A stretch of 64,000 nucleotides of DNA from Vulcanimicrobiota bacterium (GTDB lineage Bacteria > Vulcanimicrobiota > Vulcanimicrobiia > Vulcanimicrobiales > Vulcanimicrobiaceae): positions 28,660 to 92,659 of the forward strand of contig DAIDGX010000005.1 of NCBI GenBank assembly GCA_027452165.1, given 5' to 3'. Position 1 is the first letter of the stretch. Every line of letters starts with the position of its first letter. Below, in pieces: positions 41,367 through 50,311 of this stretch. The notes below the pieces were generated by a model. It saw only the letters and a program-made list of their open reading frames with translations. It did not search any database and was not told the origin of the DNA. A program made the translations under genes and the position numbers.

Positions 41367-43468
41367 ACACCCTGGGCCTGGGAGAGAAAGACGCGTTGGG
41401 CGTTGACCGGCATCTCGTTCGGGCGCCGGCCGCGGCGCTTGTAGGAGCCGTCGGGGAGCAGTTCACGCGTCTTCACGGTGTCGGCCATGAGCACGCTCAG
41501 GATTTGGCTGTTGACCGTCTCTGCAAGCACCGGGTCGAGCACCGGAAACGCAAGCTCGACCCGGCGGTCGAGGTTACGCCCCATCCAGTCGGCGCTCGAG
41601 ACGAAGACGGCGCGGTCGCCGCCATTTTCGAAGACATAGATGCGTGAGTGTTCGAGGAAACGCCCCACGATGCTGCGGACGCGGATACGCTCGCTCACGC
41701 CCGGAATGCCCGGACGCAGCACGCACATGCCGCGCACGAGAAGATCGATCGCAACACCGGCCTGCGAGGCACGATAGAGCGCGCGTACGATCTCCCCGTC
41801 GGTGAGCGCGTTTAACTTGGCACGAATCCCGGCGGGACGGCCTTCGCGCGCGTGCTCGGTCTCGCGTTCGATCAACGCGAGCATCTCGCGCCGCAGGGTC
41901 ACGGGCGCCACGAGCAGGTCTTCGTAATCGGTGATCTTGGCAAAGCCGGTGAGCGCGTTGAAGAGTTGCGTCACATCGGCGCCGAGTTCGGGGCGGCACG
42001 TGAAGAGGCTCAGATCGGTGTAGAGGCGCGCCGTCTTCTCACTGTAATTTCCCGTTCCGAAATGCATGTAACGACGGATGCCGTCGTCCTCTTTGCGCAC
42101 GACGAGCAACGTCTTCGCATGCACCTTTTGTCCCGGGAATCCGTACACCACGTGCGCGCCGGCGCGTTCGAGGCGTCGGGCCCACTCGATGTTGTTCTCT
42201 TCGTCGAAACGCGCCTTGAGTTCGATGACGACGGCGACCTGCTTTTCGTTTTCCGCCGCATCCAAGAGCGCGCGCACGATCGGCGAATTCTTGCCCGAGG
42301 TACGATAAAGCGTCGCTTTGATCGCAAGGACGTCGGGGTCTTCCGCGGCTTGCCGGACGAATTGCACGACCGGATCGAACGATTCGTAAGGATGGTGCAA
42401 GAGCACGTCGCCCTCGCGAATCTGCGCGAAGAGATCGCTCTTGCCGCGCAACACGCTCGGGATCGCCGGCATGAACGGTTCGTCCCGTAGCGTTTCGTAG
42501 CCGGGTAGGTTCACGATCTGCCAGAGGTCGGAGAGCGCCACGATGCTCTCCACCTCGTAACAATCCACGTCCGAAAGTTCGAGCGACCGCAGCAAAAAAT
42601 CGCGAAGATATGCAGGCATCCCCCGCTCGATTTCCAATCGAACGGGCTCGCCGAAGCGCCGTCGTTGCAATTCGGATTCGATCGCGCGTAGCAAGTCGTC
42701 GGCTTCGTCTTCCTGCAGATCCAGATCGGCGTCACGCGTAACACGGAAGAGGTACGCCTCACGCACCTTCATGCCGGGGAAAAGCCCGTCGAGGTGGTGC
42801 GCGATCAGATCTTCGACGAGCACGAAATGCCGCTCGCCCTCGGGCGCGCCGTCGATCGGCACGAAGCGCGGCAGCACCGGCGGAATCTTCACCCGCGCAA
42901 AATGTAGCTCCACCCCCTCGGCGGTCGGCTCTTCCAACTCGACCGCAAGCGAGAGCGAAAGGTTCGAGATATACGGAAACGGATGACCCGAATCGACGGC
43001 AAGCGGCGTGAGCACCGGAAAGAGCCGGTCGTCGAAGGTGCGTTCGAGCGCGAGCTGAGTCGGCTCGTCGAGCTCGGCGACGCGGCGGATGCGGATGCCG
43101 TGCCGCTCGAGCGCGGGCAAAAGCTCCTCGCCGAGCAAGCGCATCTGCAGTGCGAGCGAGCGCCGCAAGCGCTCCGAGATCGCGGCCAGATGCTCGAGCG
43201 GAAGACGGCCGTCCTCGGAGCGGCGCACGACCTGCGCGGCGATCTGTTGCTTGATCGCGGCGACGCGAATCATGAAAAATTCATCGAGGTTGTTGCCGTA
43301 GATCGCGACGAACTTGAGGCGTTCGAAGAGCGGGTTGCGCTCGTCGAGCGCCTCTTCGAGAACGCGATCGTTGAACTCGACCCACGACAGCTCGCGGCTG
43401 AAGTATAGCGAGGCGTCGTCGAGGGCAATCGGTGCCGGGCCCGAGTCGAGCGGTTCGTGCGAGAGCAT
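41363..43468 (-). CDS. ppk: Polyphosphate kinase 1
   Basis: 701 residues from ATG 43468, the usual length. It polymerises ATP gamma-phosphate into polyphosphate reversibly. Blocks along the protein: YFSRELSWVEFNDRVLEEAL, FVAIYGNNLDEFFMIRVAAI, HHPYESFDPVVQFVRQAAED, IKATLYRTSGKNSPIVRALL, and NNIEWARRLERAGAHVVYGF. The phosphorylated histidine is in KVHAKTLLVVRKEDDGIRRY, and the second is in MHFGTGNYSEKTARLYTDLS. Divergent from the ABC-importer operon by 45 bases; both may share control in osmotic or phosphate stress. Confidence 0.96.
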   Translation of the reverse strand: MLSHEPLDSGPAPIALDDASLYFSRELSWVEFNDRVLEEALDERNPLFERLKFVAIYGNNLDEFFMIRVAAIKQQIAAQVVRRSEDGRLPLEHLAAISERLRRSLALQMRLLGEELLPALERHGIRIRRVAELDEPTQLALERTFDDRLFPVLTPLAVDSGHPFPYISNLSLSLAVELEEPTAEGVELHFARVKIPPVLPRFVPIDGAPEGERHFVLVEDLIAHHLDGLFPGMKVREAYLFRVTRDADLDLQEDEADDLLRAIESELQRRRFGEPVRLEIERGMPAYLRDFLLRSLELSDVDCYEVESIVALSDLWQIVNLPGYETLRDEPFMPAIPSVLRGKSDLFAQIREGDVLLHHPYESFDPVVQFVRQAAEDPDVLAIKATLYRTSGKNSPIVRALLDAAENEKQVAVVIELKARFDEENNIEWARRLERAGAHVVYGFPGQKVHAKTLLVVRKEDDGIRRYMHFGTGNYSEKTARLYTDLSLFTCRPELGADVTQLFNALTGFAKITDYEDLLVAPVTLRREMLALIERETEHAREGRPAGIRAKLNALTDGEIVRALYRASQAGVAIDLLVRGMCVLRPGIPGVSERIRVRSIVGRFLEHSRIYVFENGGDRAVFVSSADWMGRNLDRRVELAFPVLDPVLAETVNSQILSVLMADTVKTRELLPDGSYKRRGRRPNEMPVNAQRVFLSQAQGV

Positions 43469-43513
43469 TACCGATGAGTTCTCCGTATCGGCGGCTAAAA
43501 CTCTCCCTCGACC

Positions 43514-44116
43514 ATGTGGGCAGGCATACTCGAGGACGCCGGGCGACATACGCTGCTCTGCGCGCAGGCGCTTGCACTCGCGACGGCAATCGGCGCGCCG
43601 CTCGCCGCGTTCGCGGCCGCGCGAACCCACCTGCGCGCGCTGCTCCTTGCGCTCGCGGCGGTGGGGCGCACCCTGCCAAGCATCGCGGTCCTCACCTTGC
43701 TGATCCCGCTGCTCGGCGTGGGCACGGCACCCGCGCTCGTCGCCCTCGTCCTCCTCGCACTGCCGCCGATCGTCATCAACGTCGATCTCGCGATCCGCGG
43801 GGTTGCGCCCGCGGCCCGCGACGCGGCCCTTGGCTTGGGCATGAGTGGGGGACAGTGCTTTCGTCGCGTCGTCGTGCCGCTTGCCTTGCCGGTTGCCCTT
43901 GCCGGCGTGCGCACGGCGAGCGTCGAGGTGATCGCGAGCGCCACGCTCGCCACGTTCATCGGCGCGGGTGGACTCGGCGACGACATCGTCCGCGCGCTGC
44001 AGACCGACAACCTTGCTTTGCTCCTGGCGGCGAGCGCCACCGTTGCCGCGATGGCCTTCGCCGCGGAACTACTCTTCGCGCGCACCGCGCGCGCCATCGA
44101 GGTACACACGTCATGA
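43514..44116 (+). CDS. ABC importer permease, betaine/choline family (OpuCB-like), first copy
   Basis: 200 residues, about five hydrophobic helices. The EAA loop for contact with the ATPase is RDAALGLGMSGGQCFRRVVV, and VEVIASATLATFIGAGGLGD is the family C-terminal block. The stop overlaps the binding-protein start as ATGA. A second permease lies three genes on; together they form the membrane pore. Confidence 0.88.
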   Translation: MWAGILEDAGRHTLLCAQALALATAIGAPLAAFAAARTHLRALLLALAAVGRTLPSIAVLTLLIPLLGVGTAPALVALVLLALPPIVINVDLAIRGVAPAARDAALGLGMSGGQCFRRVVVPLALPVALAGVRTASVEVIASATLATFIGAGGLGDDIVRALQTDNLALLLAASATVAAMAFAAELLFARTARAIEVHTS

Positions 44117-44994
44117 CCGCCGTGTCGCGCGCCCGTGCGCTCGCCGCCTTCGCCTGCTTTGGCCTGTTGCCGCGCTGCGCGCCGCGTGGCACGCGCATAC
44201 GCGTCGGGTCCAAGAATTTCACCGAATCGATCGTGATTGCTGAAATCTACGCACAGGCACTCGAACGAGCGGGCTTCGCCGTCGAACGACGACTGAATCT
44301 CGGCTCCACACAGATCGCGCTCGCAGCGATGCAACGCGGCGACATCGATCTCTATCCCGAGTACACGGGTACCGCATTGATCGACGTACTGCACCGCGCG
44401 CCGCTGCCGACACCGCAAGCCATCTATGCTACCGTACGCCGCGCGTTTGCTCGCGACTACCGGCTGACGTGGCTCACGCCCTCGCCGATGGACGACTCAC
44501 AAGGCATCGCCACCACCCGCGCGATCGCCGCGCGCTATCGACTGCGCACGCTCTCCGATCTCGCTGTTGCGGCGCCGCATCTTCGCTTGGCCACGATTCC
44601 CGAGTTCCTCAGCCGCCCCGACGGCCTGCCCGGTTTGCAGCGACGCTATGGCGGCTTTCGCTTCGCGAGCGTACGCACGTACGATATCGCCCTCAAGTAT
44701 CGCGCACTGCTCGACGGCCACGCGGATGTTGCGACGGCGTTCACGACCGACGGCGAGATCGCGCGCTCGCACTTGGTCGTGCTCGACGACGATAAACATC
44801 TGTGGCCTGCATACAATGTCGCGCCGGTTGTACGCAGTGCGCTGCTCGCCCGCGAGCCAGGCATCGCGCGCGCGCTCGATGCAATCGCGCCCGCGATTAC
44901 GAGCGCCGCAGCACAGCGCATGAACGAAGCGGTCGAGGACGACGGCCAAGATCCGCGCGACGTCGCGGCCGCGTTCCTGAAAGCCGCACGATGA
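44113..44994 (+). CDS. ABC importer substrate-binding protein, OpuAC/OsmF family
   Basis: 293 residues. The N-terminus MTAVSRARALAAFACFGLLP is a probable signal; the mature part starts with the family hallmark RVGSKNFTESIVIAEIYAQA. Further blocks are RGDIDLYPEYTGTALIDVLH, TPSPMDDSQGIATTR and DVATAFTTDGEIARSHLVVL. The fold binds quaternary ammonium compounds such as glycine betaine, choline, carnitine or ergothioneine in an aromatic cage; YPEYTGTA is part of that site. Its operon is convergent with egtD. Confidence 0.9.
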   Translation: MTAVSRARALAAFACFGLLPRCAPRGTRIRVGSKNFTESIVIAEIYAQALERAGFAVERRLNLGSTQIALAAMQRGDIDLYPEYTGTALIDVLHRAPLPTPQAIYATVRRAFARDYRLTWLTPSPMDDSQGIATTRAIAARYRLRTLSDLAVAAPHLRLATIPEFLSRPDGLPGLQRRYGGFRFASVRTYDIALKYRALLDGHADVATAFTTDGEIARSHLVVLDDDKHLWPAYNVAPVVRSALLAREPGIARALDAIAPAITSAAAQRMNEAVEDDGQDPRDVAAAFLKAAR

Positions 44995-45770
44995 GCGCGG
45001 CCCGGGTCGTCCTCGAAGGCGTGCGCGTGCGTTACGCGGGTGCCGATCGCGACGCGCTCGGGCCGATCGACCTCGACGTTGCCGCAGGCGAATTCATCGC
45101 CCTCGTCGGCCCCTCGGGGTGCGGCAAAACCACACTGCTTCGCACGGTGAACCGCCTGCAGCCGATCGACGCCGGCCGGATCACGATCGACGGAACCAAC
45201 AGCGAAGAGCTCGATCCCGTAACGCTGCGCCGTTCGATCGGGTATGCGATTCAAGCGACCGGGCTCTTCAGTCACATGAGCGTCGCGCGCAATGTCGGCA
45301 TCGTACCCGAACTGCTTCGCTGGGATCGCGCGCGCATCGACGCGCGCATCGATGCGATGTTGGAACTCGTGCGTCTGGACCCCGTGCGCTACCGCGACCG
45401 CCGGCCGCGCGAGCTCTCGGGCGGCGAGGCGCAGCGCGTGGGCGTTGCTCGCGCGCTCGCGGGCGAACCGCGTCTGCTGTTGATGGACGAACCGTTCGGC
45501 GCGCTCGACGCGATCGTGCGCCGTGAATTGCAGCACGAGTTACGCGACATCATCGCGCGCGTGGGGACGACGACGATCTTCGTCACGCACGACGTCAACG
45601 AAGCGGTGCGTCTGGCCGATCGCATCGTCGTGCTGCACGACGGCCGCATCGAGCAATGCGGCGAACCGCTCGAGCTCGCCGACCGGCCGGCGACCGCCTT
45701 CGTTCGAGCGCTCTTTGCAAGCGACGACGCGATCGCCGAACGACGCGCTGCGCGTCCCGTACACCCGTGA
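44991..45770 (+). CDS. ABC importer ATP-binding protein, betaine family
   Basis: 259 residues from ATG 44991, overlapping the binding-protein stop as ATGA. Walker A GPSGCGKTTLL, signature LSGGEAQRVGVARAL, Walker B LLLMDEPFGALD and the switch histidine in FVTHDVNEAVRLADR are intact. The C-terminal CBS tandem that regulates OpuA/OpuCA-type ATPases by ionic strength is missing, so osmotic gating is not expected. This fits constitutive or substrate-induced uptake better than an osmoregulated betaine system. Confidence 0.93.
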   Translation: MSAARVVLEGVRVRYAGADRDALGPIDLDVAAGEFIALVGPSGCGKTTLLRTVNRLQPIDAGRITIDGTNSEELDPVTLRRSIGYAIQATGLFSHMSVARNVGIVPELLRWDRARIDARIDAMLELVRLDPVRYRDRRPRELSGGEAQRVGVARALAGEPRLLLMDEPFGALDAIVRRELQHELRDIIARVGTTTIFVTHDVNEAVRLADRIVVLHDGRIEQCGEPLELADRPATAFVRALFASDDAIAERRAARPVHP

Positions 45771-46390
45771 GTTACCTCCTTGCCCATCCGGCGCGGGTCG
45801 GCGCGCTCGCGCTTGCACACGCCGCGCTCGTGACAGGGGCGCTCGCGGCCGCCTGCGCGATCGCCCTTCCCCTCGGCGTGCTGGCGGCGCGCAACGCGCG
45901 GGGATCGGTTGTGCTGCTCGGCGCGCTCGGAGCCATCTACACGATCCCGAGTCTCGCCCTGCTCGCGCTGCTCGTCGCAGCATGTGGTCTTGGCTCGCTG
46001 CCGATCTTCGTCGCGCTCGTTGCGTACGCGCAGTTCGTGCTCGTGCGCAACATCGCGGCCGGCATTCGCAGCATCGACCCCGCCGAGCGCGACGCTGCGG
46101 TCGCGATGGGCATGACGCCCCGCGACGTGTTGATGCGCGTCGAGTTCCCGCTCGCAATGCCCGTCATCGTCGGTGGCGTTCGCATCGCGGCCGTCGCCAT
46201 GATCGCCCTTGCCACGCTCGGCGGATACGTCGGCGCCGGCGGGCTCGGCTCGCTCATCTTCACCGGCCTCGCGCTCCACCACACCGACGAGATCGTGGCC
46301 GGAAGCATCGCCTCCGCAACCCTTGCCGTGCTCGTGGACGTCACGCTACGCGGGGTGGAGCGCGCGCTGCGCTACGGCGTCAGCAGGTAA
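45767..46390 (+). CDS. ABC importer permease, betaine family, second copy
   Basis: 207 residues, GTG start overlapping the ATPase stop as GTGA. About five helices, EAA loop AERDAAVAMGMTPRDVLMRV and the family C-terminal block GGVRIAAVAMIALATLGGYV. The four genes overlap head to tail by four bases each, which shows one operon. Its final 19 bases overlap the convergent methyltransferase gene. Confidence 0.9.
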   Translation: MSYLLAHPARVGALALAHAALVTGALAAACAIALPLGVLAARNARGSVVLLGALGAIYTIPSLALLALLVAACGLGSLPIFVALVAYAQFVLVRNIAAGIRSIDPAERDAAVAMGMTPRDVLMRVEFPLAMPVIVGGVRIAAVAMIALATLGGYVGAGGLGSLIFTGLALHHTDEIVAGSIASATLAVLVDVTLRGVERALRYGVSR

Positions 46391-47370
46391 ACGGCAAAGC
46401 GTTGCGCACGATCCGTCCACATCTTCGCGACGTGCAGGCCCGCGTCGTCCGCTAGCATCTCGATCTTGCCGGTATCGAATTTGTACGATGACTCGGTGTG
46501 GATCGTCTCGCCGGGTGCGAAATCAACCTCCAAGCCGATGGCCGCGATGCGCACGCGCTGTGCGTATCGGGAGCGTAAGAACGATTCGACGCAGCCGCGC
46601 TGCTCGTCGTAATGCACGACGTGATCGAAGGTGCGCGGGTCGAAGTCTGCGTCCAACTCACGATTGATACGCGCGAGCAGGTTTTTATCGAACGCCGCAG
46701 TGACGCCGATTGGATCGTCATAGGCGCGCTCAAGCACGGCGCGATCCTTCTTTAAATCGACGCCGAGCAGCAATCCATCCCCGCGCCGCAGCACGCTGCC
46801 GACGAGCGCGACGAGCGCGCTTGCTTCATCCGGCGCGTAATTCCCCAGATTCGAGCCCATGAGCATCGCGAGGACCGGACGCTCGAAGCGTAGCGCCTTC
46901 GATGCGAGCACGGTAAAATAGTCACCCGCGACGGCACGCACCTCGAGCCCAGCGTGGCGCTCGACGAGCCCCGTCGCGGCCGTCCGAAGCGCTTGCGACG
47001 AGATATCGATCGGGCTGTAGCGCAGCGCCGGTTGCACGCGCAATGCCTCGTCGATCAGCAGTTGCGTCTTCACCGAACTCCCGCTGCCCAGTTCGAGAAA
47101 CTCGATCGGACCGTGCAGCATGCGCACGATCTCCCAGCCCCACTCGCGTAGAATCTCGGTCTCCGCAACGGTGAGATAGTATTCGGGGACGTGCGTAATC
47201 GCATCGAAAAGCGCCGAGCCAAGCTCGTCGTAAAAGTACTTGGACGGTACGGCTTTTGCTGGTGCGCTCAGCCCCACGCGGACATCGTGCGCGAAACGCT
47301 CGTCCGCGCTCGCACCCGCGATCTCGACGATCTCGAGACGCGGATGCGCCGGCGCGGACGGCTCAAGCAT
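46372..47370 (-). CDS. egtD: L-histidine N-alpha-methyltransferase, EgtD-like
   Basis: 332 residues, close to EgtD (about 320). It would trimethylate histidine with SAM to hercynine, the first step of ergothioneine synthesis. Visible blocks are PSKYFYDELGSALFDAITHV, PEYYLTVAETEIL, the SAM-site FLELGSGSSVKTQLLIDEAL, YSPIDISSQALR, MLMGSNLGNYAPDEASALVA, LGVDLKKDRAVLERAYDDP and TESSYKFDTGKIEMLADDAG. Neither EgtB nor EgtC homologues are in the window, so later steps would be encoded elsewhere or the product is hercynine. A betaine-family importer is convergent with it. The next gene, a lipoprotein, is six bases upstream on the same strand. Confidence 0.85.
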   Translation of the reverse strand: MLEPSAPAHPRLEIVEIAGASADERFAHDVRVGLSAPAKAVPSKYFYDELGSALFDAITHVPEYYLTVAETEILREWGWEIVRMLHGPIEFLELGSGSSVKTQLLIDEALRVQPALRYSPIDISSQALRTAATGLVERHAGLEVRAVAGDYFTVLASKALRFERPVLAMLMGSNLGNYAPDEASALVALVGSVLRRGDGLLLGVDLKKDRAVLERAYDDPIGVTAAFDKNLLARINRELDADFDPRTFDHVVHYDEQRGCVESFLRSRYAQRVRIAAIGLEVDFAPGETIHTESSYKFDTGKIEMLADDAGLHVAKMWTDRAQRFAVYLLTP

Positions 47371-47376
47371 CGTGCC

Positions 47377-47850
47377 CTACTTCGGACAGACGTCGTGAAT
47401 TGCGGCAACCGCCGCGGGATCGACGGGTGTTCCATGATCGCGTACGTACATCGCCATGTACGTATGACCCGACACGTTGGTACCGATGAAGTCCACGTCG
47501 CCCGGCTCTTTGCCGCTGCTCGAGTTGCCCACCATCCCGGCGACGCCGGTCATCTCGGCATAGACCGCGGGCTGGCTGCCGCAGATCGTGAGTTGGCGCT
47601 GGAGGTGTACGGTCGCGTTTTTGACGCTCGATTGCGCAAGCATCTGATCCAAGCTCACCTGCGTCGGAAGCTTCATCAAAATCAAGGCATCGTGCTTGTC
47701 CGCCGTCGTCCATACTTGCATGAACGGCCCAATCGAGGCGGCGGATTGGTAGGTGGCGGGCGCTTTGAACGTTACCGCGTCGGTTGCACTGCCGCATGCG
47801 GCGAGGGCGAGGAGCGCGGCGCAGGCCACACCCATGCTGCGAATCTTCAT
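47377..47850 (-). CDS. Hypothetical lipoprotein
   Basis: 157 residues from ATG 47850. The signal peptide ends in a lipobox (LLALAACGS), so the cysteine at about 19 is probably lipidated. The mature domain has TFKAPATYQSAASIGPFMQV and MVGNSSSGKEPGDVDFIGTN; one pair of further cysteines. No family recognised. It lies 32 bases after the transglycosylase stop, on the same strand, and just before egtD. Confidence 0.72.
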   Translation of the reverse strand: MKIRSMGVACAALLALAACGSATDAVTFKAPATYQSAASIGPFMQVWTTADKHDALILMKLPTQVSLDQMLAQSSVKNATVHLQRQLTICGSQPAVYAEMTGVAGMVGNSSSGKEPGDVDFIGTNVSGHTYMAMYVRDHGTPVDPAAVAAIHDVCPK

Positions 47851-47882
47851 CGCTTCGCCTTCAACACCGCGCGAACGCGGCC

Positions 47883-48566
47883 CTATCGTTCGTACGAGCC
47901 GATGCGTCCCCAGCGATCGTAGATGAGTGCCACGTACGCTCGCGTCTCTTCGTAGGGAGGGACGCCGTGATAGTACGCGACCGCACCCGGTCCGGCATTG
48001 TAGGCCGCCATGGCGGCGGCAAACGGATCGGCGTAACGCGAACGATACGCGCGCAGGTAGGAGCCGAACAAGCGCGCGGCGCCCGCGATCGCGGTGTAGG
48101 GATCGAAGGGATTCACGCCATACTGCTGCGCGGTGTATGGCTCGAACTGCGCGATGCCCACGGCACCGGCCGAGGATATCGCGCGTGGATCGTATGCCGA
48201 TTCCTGCAGCAGCGCCGCCGCGAGGAACTCCGGTGGAAGATGGTCGTGTCGCGCTGCCGTAACCGTGGCAGTCGCGAGGCTGAGCGCGCCGATTGCGGTG
48301 ATGCGCGCGTTCGTTCGCAGGACGGCGCGCGTGATCGCGAGCGTGGGTCCCGGCACGCGCGCACCGTTCTCGAAGAGGCGCGCGCCTTCGAGCGATTCCG
48401 CGAACGAAGGTTTCGGCCATGTTAATGCAGCGTTAAGCACGCGTGCGGTATTTGGTTGAATGAAGCGAGCGCGCGCGGAGGTGCTTTGACTGCAACCGCA
48501 CAAGATGGCTAAGACGAGGCACGCACCAGCGAGCGTCTTCGGAAAAGGACTTTCAGGTAATGGCAT
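47883..48566 (-). CDS. Lytic transglycosylase (SLT family) lipoprotein
   Basis: About 227 residues from ATG 48566, with an alternative ATG at 48581. A lipobox CGC in the signal peptide (ACLVLAILCGCS) marks a lipoprotein. The SLT fold carries the catalytic glutamate in LAAALLQESAYDPRAISSAG, followed by AVGIAQFEPYTAQQYGV and AAMAAYNAGPGAVAYYHG. It cleaves peptidoglycan glycan strands. Its start overlaps the start of the divergent gene at 48560, so the two promoters must lie inside each other's coding regions or leaders. Confidence 0.9.
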   Translation of the reverse strand: MPLPESPFPKTLAGACLVLAILCGCSQSTSARARFIQPNTARVLNAALTWPKPSFAESLEGARLFENGARVPGPTLAITRAVLRTNARITAIGALSLATATVTAARHDHLPPEFLAAALLQESAYDPRAISSAGAVGIAQFEPYTAQQYGVNPFDPYTAIAGAARLFGSYLRAYRSRYADPFAAAMAAYNAGPGAVAYYHGVPPYEETRAYVALIYDRWGRIGSYER

Positions 48567-49090
48567 TCGTAGCGGCAACATTGATCGTGCTCGTGGTGGG
48601 AGATTTCGGTTCGACGTTCTTCTATCACGTACCGCAACATCTTTGGTTCACGCTGCACCTGCGCACGCACCACGATCGTAAACGCTCGTATTGGGACCAC
48701 GCGGTACTCTCGATCAACCCCGAGGTTCTCCTCGACGGCTTCCTCGGCGCGGTACCCTATCTCGCCGTCGCGGCGGTCGTCTCACACCTCTCGTGGGAGG
48801 GCGCGCTCCTAGGCTTGCTCCTGGGCCAACTACACGTGTGGTGGCGCCACACAACCGAGCTCGGCTGGAAGAGCCCGGGGTGGCTCCTTGCGGTCGCCCG
48901 CCCCCTTCAGATCGTGCTGCCCGAGGACCACGACGGCCACCACCGAAACCCTGACATCGAGTTTGGCGATATTTTCCGCTTTTACGATGCACCAGCTCGG
49001 GCACTGCTGGCCAAACTTGCCCCCACGAGCCGGCGCACGCGTAACGCGGCCGCACGCAGGGCCAAACAACGGGTCCCTGCACAAGCGTAG
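48560..49090 (+). CDS. Membrane fatty-acid-hydroxylase-like protein with histidine boxes
   Basis: 176 residues, ATG 48560. Two or three hydrophobic segments (AFVAATLIVLVVGDFGSTFF; LDGFLGAVPYLAVAAVVSHL). Clustered histidines (HLRTHHDRKRSYWDHA, QLHVWWRHTTELGW, EDHDGHHRNPDIEFGDIFRF) form the di-iron pattern of the fatty-acid hydroxylase/sterol desaturase superfamily (HX3-4H, HX2HH). Shorter than most members, so it may be a minimal version. It lies 17 bases before a glycolipid synthase gene, which suggests a shared role in membrane lipid modification; substrate unknown. Confidence 0.7.
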   Translation: MAFVAATLIVLVVGDFGSTFFYHVPQHLWFTLHLRTHHDRKRSYWDHAVLSINPEVLLDGFLGAVPYLAVAAVVSHLSWEGALLGLLLGQLHVWWRHTTELGWKSPGWLLAVARPLQIVLPEDHDGHHRNPDIEFGDIFRFYDAPARALLAKLAPTSRRTRNAAARRAKQRVPAQA

Positions 49091-49107
49091 CCACGACCGG
49101 AGCATCG

Positions 49108-50301
49108 ATGACCAAACGGGCACTTTTCCTTATTTCGGACACCGGCGGCGGGCACCGCAGCGCATCGAACGCGATCACCGCCGCGCTGGATGAGATCCGG
49201 GAGCCCTTTGCATTCGAACATCGCATCGAGGACGTGGCCGCCCACTGCGCCTTCCCCCTCACCCAGCTGGGCCTGGGCTACAGCATGGCCCTGCGCTACG
49301 CTCCGCCCGTGTACGGCGCGCTCTACTACGCCACGAACGGCCGGCGGCGCTATCGTGCCCTCGTGCGATTCTGCGAGCCGCTCTACCGCGAGCGCTTGCG
49401 CGACCTCTTCCTGAGCTACCAGCCCGACGTGATCGTCTCGGTGCATCCGCTGCTCAACCACGCGGCGCTGCGCGCCCGCGCCGATGCGCACATGCAACAC
49501 GTTCCGATCGTCACCGTGATCACCGACCTCGGCAAGGTCCACGAGTCGTGGCTCACCCCCGAGGCAGACGCCGTGGTGGTCCCGGCCCGTGAGGTGTACG
49601 AACGCGCGCTCTCACGCGGCATCTCGCCCGCCCGCCTGCGGATGCTCGGCCAGCCGATCCATCCGAAGTTCGACGATGTCGTGGGCACCAAGCAGGAGTT
49701 GCGCGCTGCCCTGGGCCTGCCGCAGGACCGCCTGGTCGTCATGCTGATGGCCGGCGGCGAAGGCGGCGGCAAGCTGCTGCCGACCTCGCTTGCGCTCGCC
49801 CGCGCGCGGCTGCCGATCCATCTGCTCGTCGTCTGCGGCCGCAACGAACCGCTGCGCCAGAAGCTCGACGAGGTCTCGGCCACGCTCCCCACGCCGATGA
49901 CCGTGCTCGGCTTCACCGATAAGATCCCCGAGTATTTTCGTGCCGTCGATCTGCTGGTCACGAAGGCGGGCCCAGGATCGCTCGCCGAGGCGAACGCCGC
50001 GCAGCTTCCGGTCGTCGTGTACGACTACGTACCGGGCCAGGAGCGTGGCAACGTCGATTTCGTGCGCCACAACGGCCTCGGGGCCGTGGCGCTCCACGGC
50101 GCAGGCGAGGTGGTCCAGGCCGTACGCAACATGATCCGCACGCCGGAGCGCTTGGCGCAGATTCGCCGCAATCAGGAGATCGTGGCACCCAACCGAAGTT
50201 CGCGCCGTATCGCCGCCCTGATCGCCCAGATCGCAAACGAAGGTACGATCCCGGCGCAAGACGACATGGCGATCGGCCTGCGCGCCGTCGCCTCGCTCTA
50301 G
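49108..50301 (+). CDS. Diacylglycerol glycosyltransferase, MGDG-synthase-like (GT28)
   Basis: 397 residues. N-terminal MTKRALFLISDTGGGHRSAS with the GGGH nucleotide-sugar loop, then the MGDG-synthase-type domain (about 60-170, DVIVSVHPLLNHAALRA). The C-terminal GT28 half has VVMLMAGGEGGGKLLPTSLA, LLVVCGRNEPLRQKL, LVTKAGPGSLAEANAAQLPV and QERGNVDFVRHNGLGAVAL. Family members use UDP-galactose or UDP-glucose to glycosylate diacylglycerol in the inner membrane. The preceding hydroxylase-like gene is 17 bases upstream, so they may be one operon. Confidence 0.88.
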   Translation: MTKRALFLISDTGGGHRSASNAITAALDEIREPFAFEHRIEDVAAHCAFPLTQLGLGYSMALRYAPPVYGALYYATNGRRRYRALVRFCEPLYRERLRDLFLSYQPDVIVSVHPLLNHAALRARADAHMQHVPIVTVITDLGKVHESWLTPEADAVVVPAREVYERALSRGISPARLRMLGQPIHPKFDDVVGTKQELRAALGLPQDRLVVMLMAGGEGGGKLLPTSLALARARLPIHLLVVCGRNEPLRQKLDEVSATLPTPMTVLGFTDKIPEYFRAVDLLVTKAGPGSLAEANAAQLPVVVYDYVPGQERGNVDFVRHNGLGAVALHGAGEVVQAVRNMIRTPERLAQIRRNQEIVAPNRSSRRIAALIAQIANEGTIPAQDDMAIGLRAVASL

Positions 50302-50311
50302 CCCGCGTTCC

